A stretch of DNA of 46,802 bases from Deltaproteobacteria bacterium (GCA_017992605.1 JAGOOG010000014.1:1-46802), one strand, 5' to 3'; positions 1-8,255 are shown, counted from the first letter of the stretch. Notes: a model not told the origin generated them from the letters alone. Program-made: numbers and translations.

Positions 1-22
1 CCCCGCACCCCGTGCGCGGGGG
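1..22 (-). terminator. possible terminator stem downstream of asd (cut by window edge)
   Basis: CCCCGC and GCGGGG form a 6-base-pair stem immediately downstream of the asd stop codon on the minus strand. Any T-run would lie outside the window, so this cannot be confirmed. Confidence 0.25.
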
Positions 23-25
23 TTC

Positions 26-1141
26 CTAGCCGATATGCCCCAGCGCGATCTTGAGCATCCTGCGAATGGGCTCGGCCGCCCCCCAGAGAAGCTGGTCGCC
101 CACGGTGAAGCAGGTCAGATATTTTTCGCCGAGGTTCATCTTGCGAATGCGCCCCACCGGCACCTTCAGCGTGCCGGTGACGGCTGCGGGAGAAAGGCCC
201 TCGAGCGTTTCTTCCTTGGTGTTGGGGATCACGGTGACCCATTCGTTGGCATCGGCAATGATCTTGGTGAGTTCCCTGATGCTCACGTCCTTCTTGAGCT
301 TGACGGTCAGGCCCTGGGAGTGGCAGCGCATGGAGCTCACCCGCACGCAGATGCCGTCGACCGGGATGGTCTTCTTCGTGCCGAGGATCTTGTTGGTTTC
401 CACGATGCCCTTCCATTCCTCCCGGCTCTGGCCGTTCTTCATCTCGGAGTCGATCCAGGGCAGGAGGTTGGCCGCAAGCGGGTGGCCGAAGACCTTTCTC
501 GGGAAGGCCTTGTCGCGGAGTGCCGACAGCACGCATCTGTCGAGTTCCAGGGCCGCTGTCGCGGGTTTGGCAAGGAGCTTCTTCGATGCGGCGCCCACGA
601 AGGCCATCTGCTCCACGAGCTCGCGCATGTTGTTGGCGCCGGCACCGGAGGCGGCCTGGTAGGTCATGGAGGTGACCCACTCCACGAGGTTGCTGCGGAA
701 GAGCCCGCCGATGGCCATGAGCATGAGGCTCACCGTGCAGTTGCCGCCGATGTAATCCTTCACCCCTTTTCTCAGGCCCCTGTCGATGACGTCCCGGTTC
801 ACCGGGTCCAGGATGATGATGCTGCCGCCGTCCATGCGCAGCGCCGAGGAGGCGTCAATCCAGTAGCCCGTCCACCCGGCCTTCCTCAGCTTCGGGTGGA
901 CAGCCTTGGTGTGGTCGCTGCCCTGGCAGGTGACGATGATGTCGGCCTTCTTCAGGTCCCTGACGTCGTAGGCGTCCTTCAGCAGGGGGATGTCCATACC
1001 GATCCGGGGGCCTTTCTGCCCCACCTGGGAGGTGGTGTAGAAGACCGCCTCGAAACCGCGGAAGTCTCCCTCCGCCATCATCCTGTCCATGAGGACCGAA
1101 CCGACCATCCCGCGCCACCCAATGAATGCTACTCGTGCCAT
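26..1141 (-). CDS. asd: aspartate-semialdehyde dehydrogenase
   Basis: This enzyme reduces L-aspartyl-4-phosphate to aspartate semialdehyde with NADPH in the cytoplasm. The step leads to lysine/diaminopimelate, threonine and methionine. The start is taken at 1141 because an AAAGGA ribosome site lies just upstream and the protein then has 371 residues, close to the roughly 367 of the proteobacterial enzyme; an in-frame extension to 1198 lacks such support. The NADP-binding motif GWRGMVGS is at residues 8-15 and the catalytic cysteine is C135 in GGNCTVSLM, matching the position in the E. coli type. The next minus-strand gene upstream (the MFS carrier) ends about 115 bases away, so the two may be co-transcribed. 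Identification is secure. Confidence 0.96.
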   Translation of the reverse strand: MARVAFIGWRGMVGSVLMDRMMAEGDFRGFEAVFYTTSQVGQKGPRIGMDIPLLKDAYDVRDLKKADIIVTCQGSDHTKAVHPKLRKAGWTGYWIDASSALRMDGGSIIILDPVNRDVIDRGLRKGVKDYIGGNCTVSLMLMAIGGLFRSNLVEWVTSMTYQAASGAGANNMRELVEQMAFVGAASKKLLAKPATAALELDRCVLSALRDKAFPRKVFGHPLAANLLPWIDSEMKNGQSREEWKGIVETNKILGTKKTIPVDGICVRVSSMRCHSQGLTVKLKKDVSIRELTKIIADANEWVTVIPNTKEETLEGLSPAAVTGTLKVPVGRIRKMNLGEKYLTCFTVGDQLLWGAAEPIRRMLKIALGHIG

Positions 1142-1255
1142 GTGAACATCCTTTCCCCGACGATGATATTCCGGGCAGAAGCCCGTCTCAAAGGACATCT
1201 TCTTACCTTTTTTCCCGAGGCGCAGTCAATCGTGACATTGGCTCCAGCGGCATTT

Positions 1256-2548
1256 TCACCCGCTGTGTCGTGATGTCTGCGCCGATTGCCTCCCCCCCGT
1301 CTTCCTCAGAATGGTTACGAGCGCCAGGCCCAGCGCGGCCAGGCACGACTCAGCGTAGAGCGCCCAGGTGAAGCCGTCGGTCAGCTCCTTGACGGAGGCG
1401 AAGAGGTAGGGTCCGCACATGCTCGCAAGCCCGCAGGCCGTGAAGACCGCGCCGTAGATCTTGCCGATGTGCTCATGGCCGAACTCATCGGCCACCAGCG
1501 CGGGCATGGAGGCCATGGTGCCCCCGTAGCAGGCGAGGATGTAGAAGGTGAGGCATGCGAAGACGAGGACGGAGCTCACATGGGCCAGCGCGACGAACCC
1601 CAGCACGAAGGAGACGTAGATGATCGAGAAGACGGTCTTCCTGCCGAGCGTATCCGATCCCCAGGCCCATGCAAGCCTCCCGACGCCGTTGAACAGGCCA
1701 GCCAGGGCGACGAGGGTGCCCGACGTCAGGATGATGGCCGTCATCCGCTCATCGCTTACCGGTCCTTCCGATGCCCTTATCATGACGTCCTGGGCCATGG
1801 GGGAAAGCTGTGAGATGAGGCCGAGTCCCGCGGTGATGCTCACGAAGAGCATCATCCAGAGTATCCAGAACCTGCCGGAATGCATCGCCTCCGGGAAGCT
1901 CGAGGATCGCCCGGAACCCTGACCGGAACCGGTTCGAGACAGGGGGACACCGAGGTGCCACTGATCCGGCGGGTTTCTCAGGATGAAGGCAGACGCGGTG
2001 ATGACGACCAGGCTCGCCCCGCCCCAGATGTAGAACGTCGTCGGGATGCCAAGGTTCATGATGAGAGAAGGCCCGGCGTTTCCCATGAAGAAGGCGCCGA
2101 GCCCGTAGCCCATGACGGCAAGACCGGTGACCAGACCCCGCTTGTCCGGGAACCAGCGTATGAGGGTGGCGATCGGCGTCACGTAACCGAACCCTCCGCC
2201 GAGCCCTCCCACGAGACCATAGGCCACCACGAGCAGTTCGATGCGCTGCAGCTGGTTTGCGAGGCCTCCCAGAAAAACGCCGGCGCTGAACAGGGCGCCG
2301 CCGGTCAGTGCGACGATCCGTGGACCTAGGCGGTCCACCAGATTTCCACCGAAGGCCACGGCCAGGGCGAACACGGCGCCGTAGATCATGAAGGCGAACT
2401 GGGTCTGGGTCTCACCCCAGCTGTTGGCTTCCATCATGGGCTTCTTGAAGATGGACCATGCGTAGACCGTTCCCAGACAGAGCTGCATGAGCACGGCCGC
2501 CAGGGCTACCCACCACCGCTTCTTCATGAGTCCCTGATGATCTGACAT
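1256..2548 (-). CDS. OFA-family MFS transporter (oxalate/formate antiporter-like)
   Basis: This is a 12-helix major facilitator superfamily carrier of about 430 residues in the inner membrane. The N-terminal stretch QLCLGTVYAWSIFKKP is the hallmark of the OFA group (oxalate:formate antiporter and relatives). The family exchanges small carboxylates, but most members have unknown substrates. No oxalate- or formate-metabolising gene lies beside it, so oxalate should not be assumed. The start is uncertain: ATG at 2548 follows a GGGGTG sequence, ATG at 2527 follows CAGGGA, and ATG at 2566 is also in frame. The first helix begins at the MKKRWW of the 2527 start. It is transcribed away from ompA, and asd lies downstream on the same strand. 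Confidence 0.88.
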   Translation of the reverse strand: MSDHQGLMKKRWWVALAAVLMQLCLGTVYAWSIFKKPMMEANSWGETQTQFAFMIYGAVFALAVAFGGNLVDRLGPRIVALTGGALFSAGVFLGGLANQLQRIELLVVAYGLVGGLGGGFGYVTPIATLIRWFPDKRGLVTGLAVMGYGLGAFFMGNAGPSLIMNLGIPTTFYIWGGASLVVITASAFILRNPPDQWHLGVPLSRTGSGQGSGRSSSFPEAMHSGRFWILWMMLFVSITAGLGLISQLSPMAQDVMIRASEGPVSDERMTAIILTSGTLVALAGLFNGVGRLAWAWGSDTLGRKTVFSIIYVSFVLGFVALAHVSSVLVFACLTFYILACYGGTMASMPALVADEFGHEHIGKIYGAVFTACGLASMCGPYLFASVKELTDGFTWALYAESCLAALGLALVTILRKTGGRQSAQTSRHSG

Positions 2549-2766
2549 CACCCCAGTATTTCCCATGCCGTCCCGTCACCATAGTGATGGGGACAGGTTC
2601 TGTAAAGGTGATTCTTTCCTGTCTGGCTGCGCCTGCATGGGGGAATGCGAAACCATTCATGAAGGACGCCCGCCTGGCATGAACTGGCACATGAATCTTT
2701 TTTCTTGTAACCGCGAGGAATTCATTTATGTTTTCAATAATTATTCCCGGCGGTGGTAATAAGGGA

Positions 2767-2795
2767 TTGACACGGCAGGGGAAAGAAATTATTAC
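2767..2795 (+). promoter_or_regulatory. sigma70-type promoter of ompA
   Basis: TTGACA at 2767-2772, a 17-base spacer and TATTAC at 2790-2795. It sits in the AT-rich half of the 313-base gap between the divergent MFS carrier and ompA. The rest of that gap (2549-2766) holds nothing else I can name, apart from the presumed minus-strand promoter of the carrier. Confidence 0.7.
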
Positions 2796-2861
2796 ATATA
2801 GTTAAGTACATAATTCCCTCTCAGAGGATATCTGGAGAAGAAGAACGAGGAGGAGGCATTT

Positions 2862-3971
2862 ATGAAAAACCGTGGTACGTTCATAGCAGCAGCGGTAACG
2901 ACATTTCTCATCTTAAGCGTATGCGCAACCGGCGCTTTCGCGGAGAACCGTGCCGGGGCGTTCAATGTGACCCCCTGGGTCGGCGGATATAATCTCGATG
3001 GTGACCTGCCCTATGACAACGGCTGGACCGCAGGCCTGAGCCTCGGCTACAACTTCACCGAACGGTGGGGAGCCGAATTGTCCTTCAACTATGTCGAGAC
3101 CGAATATGACGGTCCACCTATCCTCCAGCCGAGTATCGACTTCAACGATGCCGATGCCGACATATATCTCTACCGGCTCGATCTGCTCTATCACATCACG
3201 AACATCCTCCCGGACATGGTGGTCCCGTACCTGGCGGGTGGCGCCGGCATGCAGACGATCAATCCTGATGTAAAGGGCGTCGATTCGGACAACGACTTCA
3301 TTCTCAACTATGGTGCAGGCCTGAAGCTCTTCTTGACAAGGAGTTTTGCACTGCGTGCGGATGTCCGCCACGTCCTCGACTTCGATGGCGGTGACACCTA
3401 CAACAACCTGCTCTACACCGCCGGTCTGAACTTCGAGTTCGGCGGAAAGGGCAAGGAGGCCGAGGTGGCCGGCCCCATCGACAGCGACGGCGACGGCGTG
3501 ACCGACGACATCGACCGCTGCCCCAACACTCCGGCCGGAACAGTCGTGGACGAGTGGGGCTGCCCGAAGGCTGCTGAAGTCGTACCCGCCCCGGTAGTGA
3601 CTCCTCCTCCGGCACCGCCTGTGGCTGAGCAGGGCGCCATCATCTTCCGCAACATCCAGTTCGACCTGAACAAGGCCGTCCTCCGGGAAGAGAGCTATCC
3701 GATCCTGGACGAGGTGACCGACTACATGAAGGCGAATCCCAATGTGAAGATGGAGGTGCAGGGCCACACCTGCAATCTCGGTACGCCCGCATACAACTTG
3801 GGCCTTTCGGACCGCAGGGCGAACGCCGTCAGGGACTACCTGGTGAAGAACGGCGTAACAGCAGGCAGCCTCACGGCCAAGGGCTATGGTCTTACCCAGC
3901 CCATTGCCCCGAACGACAAGGAAGAGAACCGGGCACTCAACAGAAGGGTGGAGTTCAAGCCCATTCAGTAG
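2862..3971 (+). CDS. ompA: OmpA-family outer membrane protein
   Basis: This protein of 369 residues likely anchors the outer membrane to peptidoglycan. It has a Sec signal peptide ending near AFA-EN (residue 27). An eight-strand-type beta-barrel covers residues 30-195, with alternating aromatic strands and a terminal LNFEF. A thrombospondin type 3 calcium-binding repeat follows (about 206-235, DSDGDGVTDDIDRCP), then a Pro/Val hinge, then an OmpA C-terminal peptidoglycan-binding domain (about 258-369). The usual GHTD of the C-terminal domain is GHTC here, while the partner arginine in LSDRRA is kept. The ribosome site is strong (GAGGAGGAGG). It is monocistronic, with a clear promoter before it and a terminator after it. 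Confidence 0.94.
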   Translation: MKNRGTFIAAAVTTFLILSVCATGAFAENRAGAFNVTPWVGGYNLDGDLPYDNGWTAGLSLGYNFTERWGAELSFNYVETEYDGPPILQPSIDFNDADADIYLYRLDLLYHITNILPDMVVPYLAGGAGMQTINPDVKGVDSDNDFILNYGAGLKLFLTRSFALRADVRHVLDFDGGDTYNNLLYTAGLNFEFGGKGKEAEVAGPIDSDGDGVTDDIDRCPNTPAGTVVDEWGCPKAAEVVPAPVVTPPPAPPVAEQGAIIFRNIQFDLNKAVLREESYPILDEVTDYMKANPNVKMEVQGHTCNLGTPAYNLGLSDRRANAVRDYLVKNGVTAGSLTAKGYGLTQPIAPNDKEENRALNRRVEFKPIQ

Positions 3972-3992
3972 CACGAGACTTGTGACTTATCC

Positions 3993-4030
3993 GGCCGGGC
4001 CTCCCCCATGGGGAGGTCCGGCCTTTTTTA
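3993..4030 (+). terminator. rho-independent terminator of ompA
   Basis: A GC-rich inverted repeat with a stem of about 13-14 base pairs (one G-T pair) has its centre at CCATGG (4006-4011). It is followed directly by TTTTTTA. It starts about 20 bases after the ompA stop codon. Confidence 0.9.
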
Positions 4031-4040
4031 TCAGCACTGT

Positions 4041-4068
4041 TTGACTGTGTGATAGAGACCTTTATATT
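4041..4068 (+). promoter_or_regulatory. promoter of the ferritin-like gene
   Basis: TTGACT at 4041-4046, a 16-base spacer and TATATT at 4063-4068. It begins 11 bases after the ompA terminator. Confidence 0.7.
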
Positions 4069-4137
4069 GACTCGCAGAGCAGGCAAGTACGTGCGTACAT
4101 ACCTGGCCGTACGGACACGACCATACAAGGAGGCTGC

Positions 4138-4662
4138 ATGGACGAGAAACAGAGGATGAGTGCCCTGGAAGTGGCGCTCGAGAACGAGACGAATGAACGG
4201 GAATTCTATCTCAGGCAAGCCGGGCGTACGCGTAACGCCCTGGGAAAGGCCATGTTCCTGCACATGGCGGACGACGAACTGGAGCACTACACCAGGCTGA
4301 AGGAACTCCATGGGAAATGGTCGGAACAGGGCAGGTGGCCCGATGCCGTGGCGCTGGGGGTGAGGGGAACGGCCATCAGAGAGAAGATGCTCGAACTCAT
4401 TGACAAGGCTGCTGGAGCACCCGAGACAGACGACGACGACATGCAGGCACTGCGGACCGCCGCAGCGTTCGAAGCCAAGGGCGTCGAAGCGTACACGGCC
4501 CTCGCCCGGGGAACGTCCGATGCGAAGGAAAAGGCCTTTTTCGAACTTCTCGCAGGGATGGAACGGGAACACTACCTCGCCGTGAAGGATGCCCAGGAGT
4601 ATCTGGAGGATCCGTCGGCATGGTTCACGAAGAAGGAACGGCACGGCCTCGACGGGGGTTGA
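4138..4662 (+). CDS. rubrerythrin/ferritin-like diiron protein
   Basis: This is a 174-residue cytoplasmic four-helix protein of the ferritin-like superfamily. Two diiron half-sites are visible: acidic residues near E15/E17 with DELEH (46-50) in the first half, and FEAKGVEAY with EREH in the second. There is no C-terminal rubredoxin domain with CxxC pairs, so it is not a full rubrerythrin. Relatives reduce peroxide or store iron in anaerobes, and the exact reaction here is not shown by the sequence. The ribosome site AAGGAGG lies 4 bases before the ATG. It has its own promoter and no close downstream partner; parA starts almost 290 bases later behind a separate promoter. Confidence 0.85.
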   Translation: MDEKQRMSALEVALENETNEREFYLRQAGRTRNALGKAMFLHMADDELEHYTRLKELHGKWSEQGRWPDAVALGVRGTAIREKMLELIDKAAGAPETDDDDMQALRTAAAFEAKGVEAYTALARGTSDAKEKAFFELLAGMEREHYLAVKDAQEYLEDPSAWFTKKERHGLDGG

Positions 4663-4732
4663 TGCCCCCAGCCGCATCCCTGTCAGCTTCGGCCCGGCCT
4701 TCTCTCAGGGAAGAAAAATGCCAATCATTCTG

Positions 4733-4761
4733 TTGACATGGATAGTATGCGGTGCTATGTC
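4733..4761 (+). promoter_or_regulatory. promoter of the parA-CBM operon
   Basis: TTGACA at 4733-4738, a 17-base spacer and TATGTC at 4756-4761. It leaves a leader of about 180 bases before the parA-like ATG. I found no clear hairpin or riboswitch in that leader. Confidence 0.6.
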
Positions 4762-4950
4762 CAGAACCGAGACATGCAGATGAAATCCGGGCCGATACTT
4801 CATGGAATGCACTTCAGGTGGATGGCCCCCATGTGAAGAACATCACGACGAACCTAGAGGTCATGGGGCTTCCCGGCCGGCGTTGGGCAGCGCCGGAGAA
4901 ACGGGGACAGGGAACTGGCTGGTGTATCCACTGGAAAGGGGAGGTTTGAG

Positions 4951-6027
4951 ATGAGGATCGTTGCCATCATCAATCAAAAGGGCGGATGCGGTAAGACCAC
5001 CTCCGCGATAAATCTCGGCGCCTGCCTGGCGCATGCCGGGAAGAGGGTCCTGGTCGTGGATCTCGACCCGCAGGCACATGCCACGCTGGGTTTCGGCATG
5101 AACCCGGGTAGCTGCCACAAGAGCGTCTATGATCTGCTCGTGGCGAAGGGGAGCGGTTCCGTCGATCCCCGTGATGCCGTCATCAGCCTGAACGAACACC
5201 TGGACCTGATCCCGTCGGACGTCATGCTCAGCACCGCGGAACCCCTGCTCATCCGGGAGGACCGCAGGGAGTATTACCTTGCCGACATCCTTGCCCCTCT
5301 GCGGGACGAGTACGATTTCACCATCATTGACTGCCCCCCGAACATAGGGGTTCTCACCTTCAATGCGCTGCACGCCTGCTCGGAGGCCATCATTCCCATG
5401 GAGAGCGGCCTGTTCGCGCTGCACGGTCTGGCCAAGCTGCTCGAGACCGTGGAAGTGGTCAACCTGAAGAGGTCCACGCCCATCGTGGTCCACGCCCTGG
5501 CCACCATGTACGACAGGAGGACGAGGATAGCCCGGGAGTCCCTCGAGGAGCTGCGACGGCATATGCACGGTCATGTCTTCAAGGCCGTGATCAATCTCAA
5601 CGTGAAGCTCAAGGAGGCAGCCGGCTACGGGCAGACCATCCTGGACTATGACCGCAGTTCATCGGGGTGCAAAGATTACCTCGCCCTGGCCAGAGAGATC
5701 ATGGCCACCAGGAAGGTGAAGAAGTCAGGGCCCAGGGATGAAAGACCAATCTTCAAGCCGGTCATCACCAGGGAAGGGGTCCTGTTCACCTACTATTCAC
5801 CGAGGGCGACCCGGGTACATGTGGTCGCAGACTTCAACGACTGGAAAGTGGACGAGCTTCCCATGGAAAACGTCGAGGGGACAGGCATGTGGCAGAGGCT
5901 TGTGCCCTTGAACAAGGGAAGGTACGAGTACAAGTTCTATGTGGACGGTCAATGGGTGAATGATCCCGACAACCCGAACAGGACCCTCAACGAATTCGGC
6001 GAGAACTCCTCCATAGAGATCGAGTGA
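4951..6027 (+). CDS. ParA-type ATPase fused to a C-terminal glycogen-binding (AMPK/CBM48-like) domain
   Basis: Residues 1 to about 255 form a ParA/Soj ATPase: the deviant Walker A NQKGGCGKTT keeps both lysines, Walker A' is VVDLDPQAHAT, and Walker B is FTIIDCPPNIG. There is no N-terminal helix-turn-helix, as in small chromosomal or cargo-positioning ParAs. After a basic linker, residues about 265-358 match the AMPK-beta/isoamylase early-set carbohydrate-binding module. The sugar-stacking positions are visible in DFNDW and GQWVNDPDNPNR, with YEYKFYVDG between them and a terminal NSSIEIE. ParA ATPases bind DNA non-specifically and position plasmids, chromosomes or organelles. The added module suggests an alpha-glucan cargo, which is inference. 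The ribosome site is GGGGAGG. It is the first gene of a three-gene operon and its stop lies next to the start of the next gene. Confidence 0.9.
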   Translation: MRIVAIINQKGGCGKTTSAINLGACLAHAGKRVLVVDLDPQAHATLGFGMNPGSCHKSVYDLLVAKGSGSVDPRDAVISLNEHLDLIPSDVMLSTAEPLLIREDRREYYLADILAPLRDEYDFTIIDCPPNIGVLTFNALHACSEAIIPMESGLFALHGLAKLLETVEVVNLKRSTPIVVHALATMYDRRTRIARESLEELRRHMHGHVFKAVINLNVKLKEAAGYGQTILDYDRSSSGCKDYLALAREIMATRKVKKSGPRDERPIFKPVITREGVLFTYYSPRATRVHVVADFNDWKVDELPMENVEGTGMWQRLVPLNKGRYEYKFYVDGQWVNDPDNPNRTLNEFGENSSIEIE

Positions 6028-6029
6028 TC

Positions 6030-6875
6030 ATGAAGGACAGACCGAAGCTGGGGAGAGGGCTCAGCGATGTATCCCGCTTCTTTCTCTCCGGTTCGCCGCA
6101 GTACGGGCAGCATCACGATGGGAACACTTCCCCGGCCTTCACGGCGGGGACCGTCGGTATCCTCTCTCCCGCTTCGCCCTCGATGCAGGCCTTCTTCACT
6201 GCCAACCTCGTCCTGGAGATGGCGAGACGCCGCCTTGCAGCCCGGATCTGGGACTACGCGACGTCCGCTGATGCCAAGGTGACGCCGCTCATGCGCTCGC
6301 TCCTGGAGGGGCATGGCACGGAGCAGGAAGGACCGGTCGGAATAGTCCTTTACGGCCTGCCCCGGGTCGAGATCCTGGACCGTGCACCCGAGGAGTTCTA
6401 TGCGGGAACAAAGGCCCGGGAGGCAGCCCCTGATGCCGCGGAATCTGAAGGGTACGCCGTCACCCTGGTCAATGCCCGCCCGGACATCGAGTTCATCATG
6501 AAGAGCGAGCCTGTCGACGACTTCATCATCATCACCCGTACGGACGAGATGTCCCTGCTCCAGACCTATGCATTCATCAAGGTCATGGACGTGAGATCTC
6601 GCAGCAGCACCGTGTGGGTGGTTTTCGACGAGGGGGAGGGCAGGGACCTTCAGCGGATCTTCGACGTTCTGGCCGGGTTCGTCACCCGTACACTGGAAAA
6701 GTCCATCGGCTTCCTCGGGGCACTGGTGCACGACGAGTCCCTGGAGCACTCCATACGTGACGAGAAACCTCTCGTCCTTCTGTCGCGCCCGTCCGCTGCC
6801 AGTGAGGCCCTCACGGGCATCTGCTCGCGCTTCATGGACGGACGACAGCAGAAGGCAGGGGAGACGCCTTCATGA
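6030..6875 (+). CDS. MinD/FlhG-like pseudo-ATPase with N-terminal LGRGL peptide
   Basis: This is a 281-residue cytoplasmic protein of unknown function. Residues 6-11 read KLGRGL, like the N-terminal peptide that ParB proteins use to stimulate ParA. Residues about 40-75 resemble the first strand and helix of MinD/ParA (TVGILSPASP, then TANLVLEMARRRLAARIWD), but the GK[T/S] nucleotide loop is absent. The C-terminal half resembles MinD/FlhG (LLQTYAFIKVM; IGFLGALVHDESLEHSIRD; KPLVLLSRPSAASEAL). I read it as an ATPase fold that has lost ATP binding. The start is ATG 6030, two bases after the upstream stop; a GTG at 6024 is also in frame and would overlap that stop. It overlaps the next gene by 4 bases. 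A role as adaptor for the upstream ParA is inference. Confidence 0.82.
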   Translation: MKDRPKLGRGLSDVSRFFLSGSPQYGQHHDGNTSPAFTAGTVGILSPASPSMQAFFTANLVLEMARRRLAARIWDYATSADAKVTPLMRSLLEGHGTEQEGPVGIVLYGLPRVEILDRAPEEFYAGTKAREAAPDAAESEGYAVTLVNARPDIEFIMKSEPVDDFIIITRTDEMSLLQTYAFIKVMDVRSRSSTVWVVFDEGEGRDLQRIFDVLAGFVTRTLEKSIGFLGALVHDESLEHSIRDEKPLVLLSRPSAASEALTGICSRFMDGRQQKAGETPS

Positions 6876-7444
6876 TGCGCGTGCTCACGTCCATCCGGCT
6901 GACCGATACCGCCCAGGCCATAAGGATCTGTGCCAGGTGGCTCAGCGAAGGCCTGGGTCTGAAGGTCCTGGAGTACCGCATCGGCAACGTGTTCACCGGC
7001 AGCATCGACATCCTGGCCACCGGTGCAGGCAGGGTCCACCTCGTGACGGTCAATACCGGGCGCCTCGGCGACGCGCTGCTCGAGGCACTCACGGCATACC
7101 GGTGGTACCTGGAGAACAGGGAGTTCCTGGACAGGGTCTACGGCACCGAAGGGATCAGCCTCACGGGAGAGCCGGTGCTCGTGCTCCTCTCGAACGAGTA
7201 TCCGCCGGAGATCCGGTCTATCTTCCTCCAGGGGCTCAAGGTGGAATTCCGGCTGTTCAAGTACCTTGTCATGGGTTCCGAAGAGGCCCCCGAACTCTAT
7301 GTGGAGGAACTCATCCCTCCAGGTGGGTCCGAAGAAACCCGGGTGCCGGATCTGGACGAGATCAGGAGGGAACTCGGTATCGAGCAGGCGGGACTGAGCG
7401 ACGAAGAGATCGGCGACTTCCTGGCGGCACTGAGGGCCGGATGA
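6872..7444 (+). CDS. hypothetical protein, faintly NucS/PD-(D/E)XK-like
   Basis: This 190-residue soluble protein is not one I recognise with confidence. Residues about 40-85 (FTGSIDILAT, VHLVTVNTGR, ALLEALTAYRWYLEN) have the order seen in NucS/DUF91-type PD-(D/E)XK proteins: an aspartate strand, a second strand that normally carries ExK, then a helix with alanine and tyrosine. Here the ExK position reads VTVN, so a nuclease active site seems lost. Residues 105-135 (EPVLVLLSNEYPPEIRS, then LKVEFRLFKYL) look like the strand-helix-strand that follows. The C-terminal tail is acidic and helical. Translation is coupled to the gene before it (ATGA overlap). It converges with the binding-protein gene 22 bases downstream. 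Confidence 0.75.
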   Translation: MMRVLTSIRLTDTAQAIRICARWLSEGLGLKVLEYRIGNVFTGSIDILATGAGRVHLVTVNTGRLGDALLEALTAYRWYLENREFLDRVYGTEGISLTGEPVLVLLSNEYPPEIRSIFLQGLKVEFRLFKYLVMGSEEAPELYVEELIPPGGSEETRVPDLDEIRRELGIEQAGLSDEEIGDFLAALRAG

Positions 7445-7466
7445 GCATCGAACGCGCCGTGGGAGG

Positions 7467-8234
7467 CTACTGCTTGATCCACTTCTCCCGCAGCTTGCTT
7501 TCGATCCCCTTCTCCCTGACCGCCTGGAGCCCCTGGTTGATCAGGCCGAGAAGCTCCATGTTCCCTTTTTTCACGACGATGCCGTAATCCTCCCGGGGGA
7601 CCGGACATCCGTCGGGAATGACGGCGGTCCTCACGGCTAAGCTGCCCTTGTACTGCTCGTTGAACACCGCATAGTTCAGCGCCAGCGGAGAGTCGCACAG
7701 GATGCCGTCCACGTACCCCTTGGAAAGGTCCTTGAAGGCCCGTTCGGTCTCTTCCACGGTATAGAAGGTGATGTTGCATTTCTGGTAGAGCCGGATCGTC
7801 TCCGCACCTGTGGTCAGCTTGAACGCAGCGATGGTCTTGCCGTTCAAGGGCTCGTCGGCCCTGGCCTTGGGAACCACCAGGAGCTGCTCAGCCGTGAAGT
7901 AGGGCTCGGAGAAGTCGTATTTCACCTTTCTGCCGTCCGTTATGCTCACCGATGCGATGACGGCGTCGTATGTGCCGTTGTCGAGTTCGTTGAAGATTTT
8001 TCTCCAAGGAACATCCACGTATTTGACCTTAAGACCCAGCTCCGATGCTATGGCATCGATCAGGTCGATCTCGTAGCCGGTGATCTTCCCTTTCTGGTCC
8101 TTCATCTCCATGGGAGGCCACGTGCTGCTGACCGCGATGGCGATCTCTTTCCCGTCATAGGCATGTGCCGTCACCGCCATGCAGAGCAGTACGCCGATCA
8201 GGGTCAACAGAATCCGGAATCCTTCCGCCCTCAT
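7467..8234 (-). CDS. periplasmic amino-acid-type ABC substrate-binding protein
   Basis: This 255-residue member of solute-binding family 3 captures polar amino acids or related small molecules in the periplasm and hands them to an ABC permease. A Sec signal peptide ends near AHA-YDG (about residue 25). The family pattern is clear: PPMEMKDQKGKITGYEIDL, VPWRKIFNELDNGTYDAV, YDFSEPYF, and a C-terminal IVVKKGN with GLQAVREKG. The ribosome site GGGAGG lies 6 bases before the ATG. It stands alone on the minus strand. The nearest related permeases are 30 kb away, so it may be an orphan receptor or serve a distant transporter. The ligand cannot be read from the sequence. Confidence 0.9.
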   Translation of the reverse strand: MRAEGFRILLTLIGVLLCMAVTAHAYDGKEIAIAVSSTWPPMEMKDQKGKITGYEIDLIDAIASELGLKVKYVDVPWRKIFNELDNGTYDAVIASVSITDGRKVKYDFSEPYFTAEQLLVVPKARADEPLNGKTIAAFKLTTGAETIRLYQKCNITFYTVEETERAFKDLSKGYVDGILCDSPLALNYAVFNEQYKGSLAVRTAVIPDGCPVPREDYGIVVKKGNMELLGLINQGLQAVREKGIESKLREKWIKQ

Positions 8235-8255
8235 GAAACCTCCCTATCGTGGAGC

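Noticed and set aside
2913-3974. 353-residue minus-strand frame opposite ompA
   Set aside because: It lies wholly inside ompA, which has promoter, ribosome site, signal peptide and terminator.
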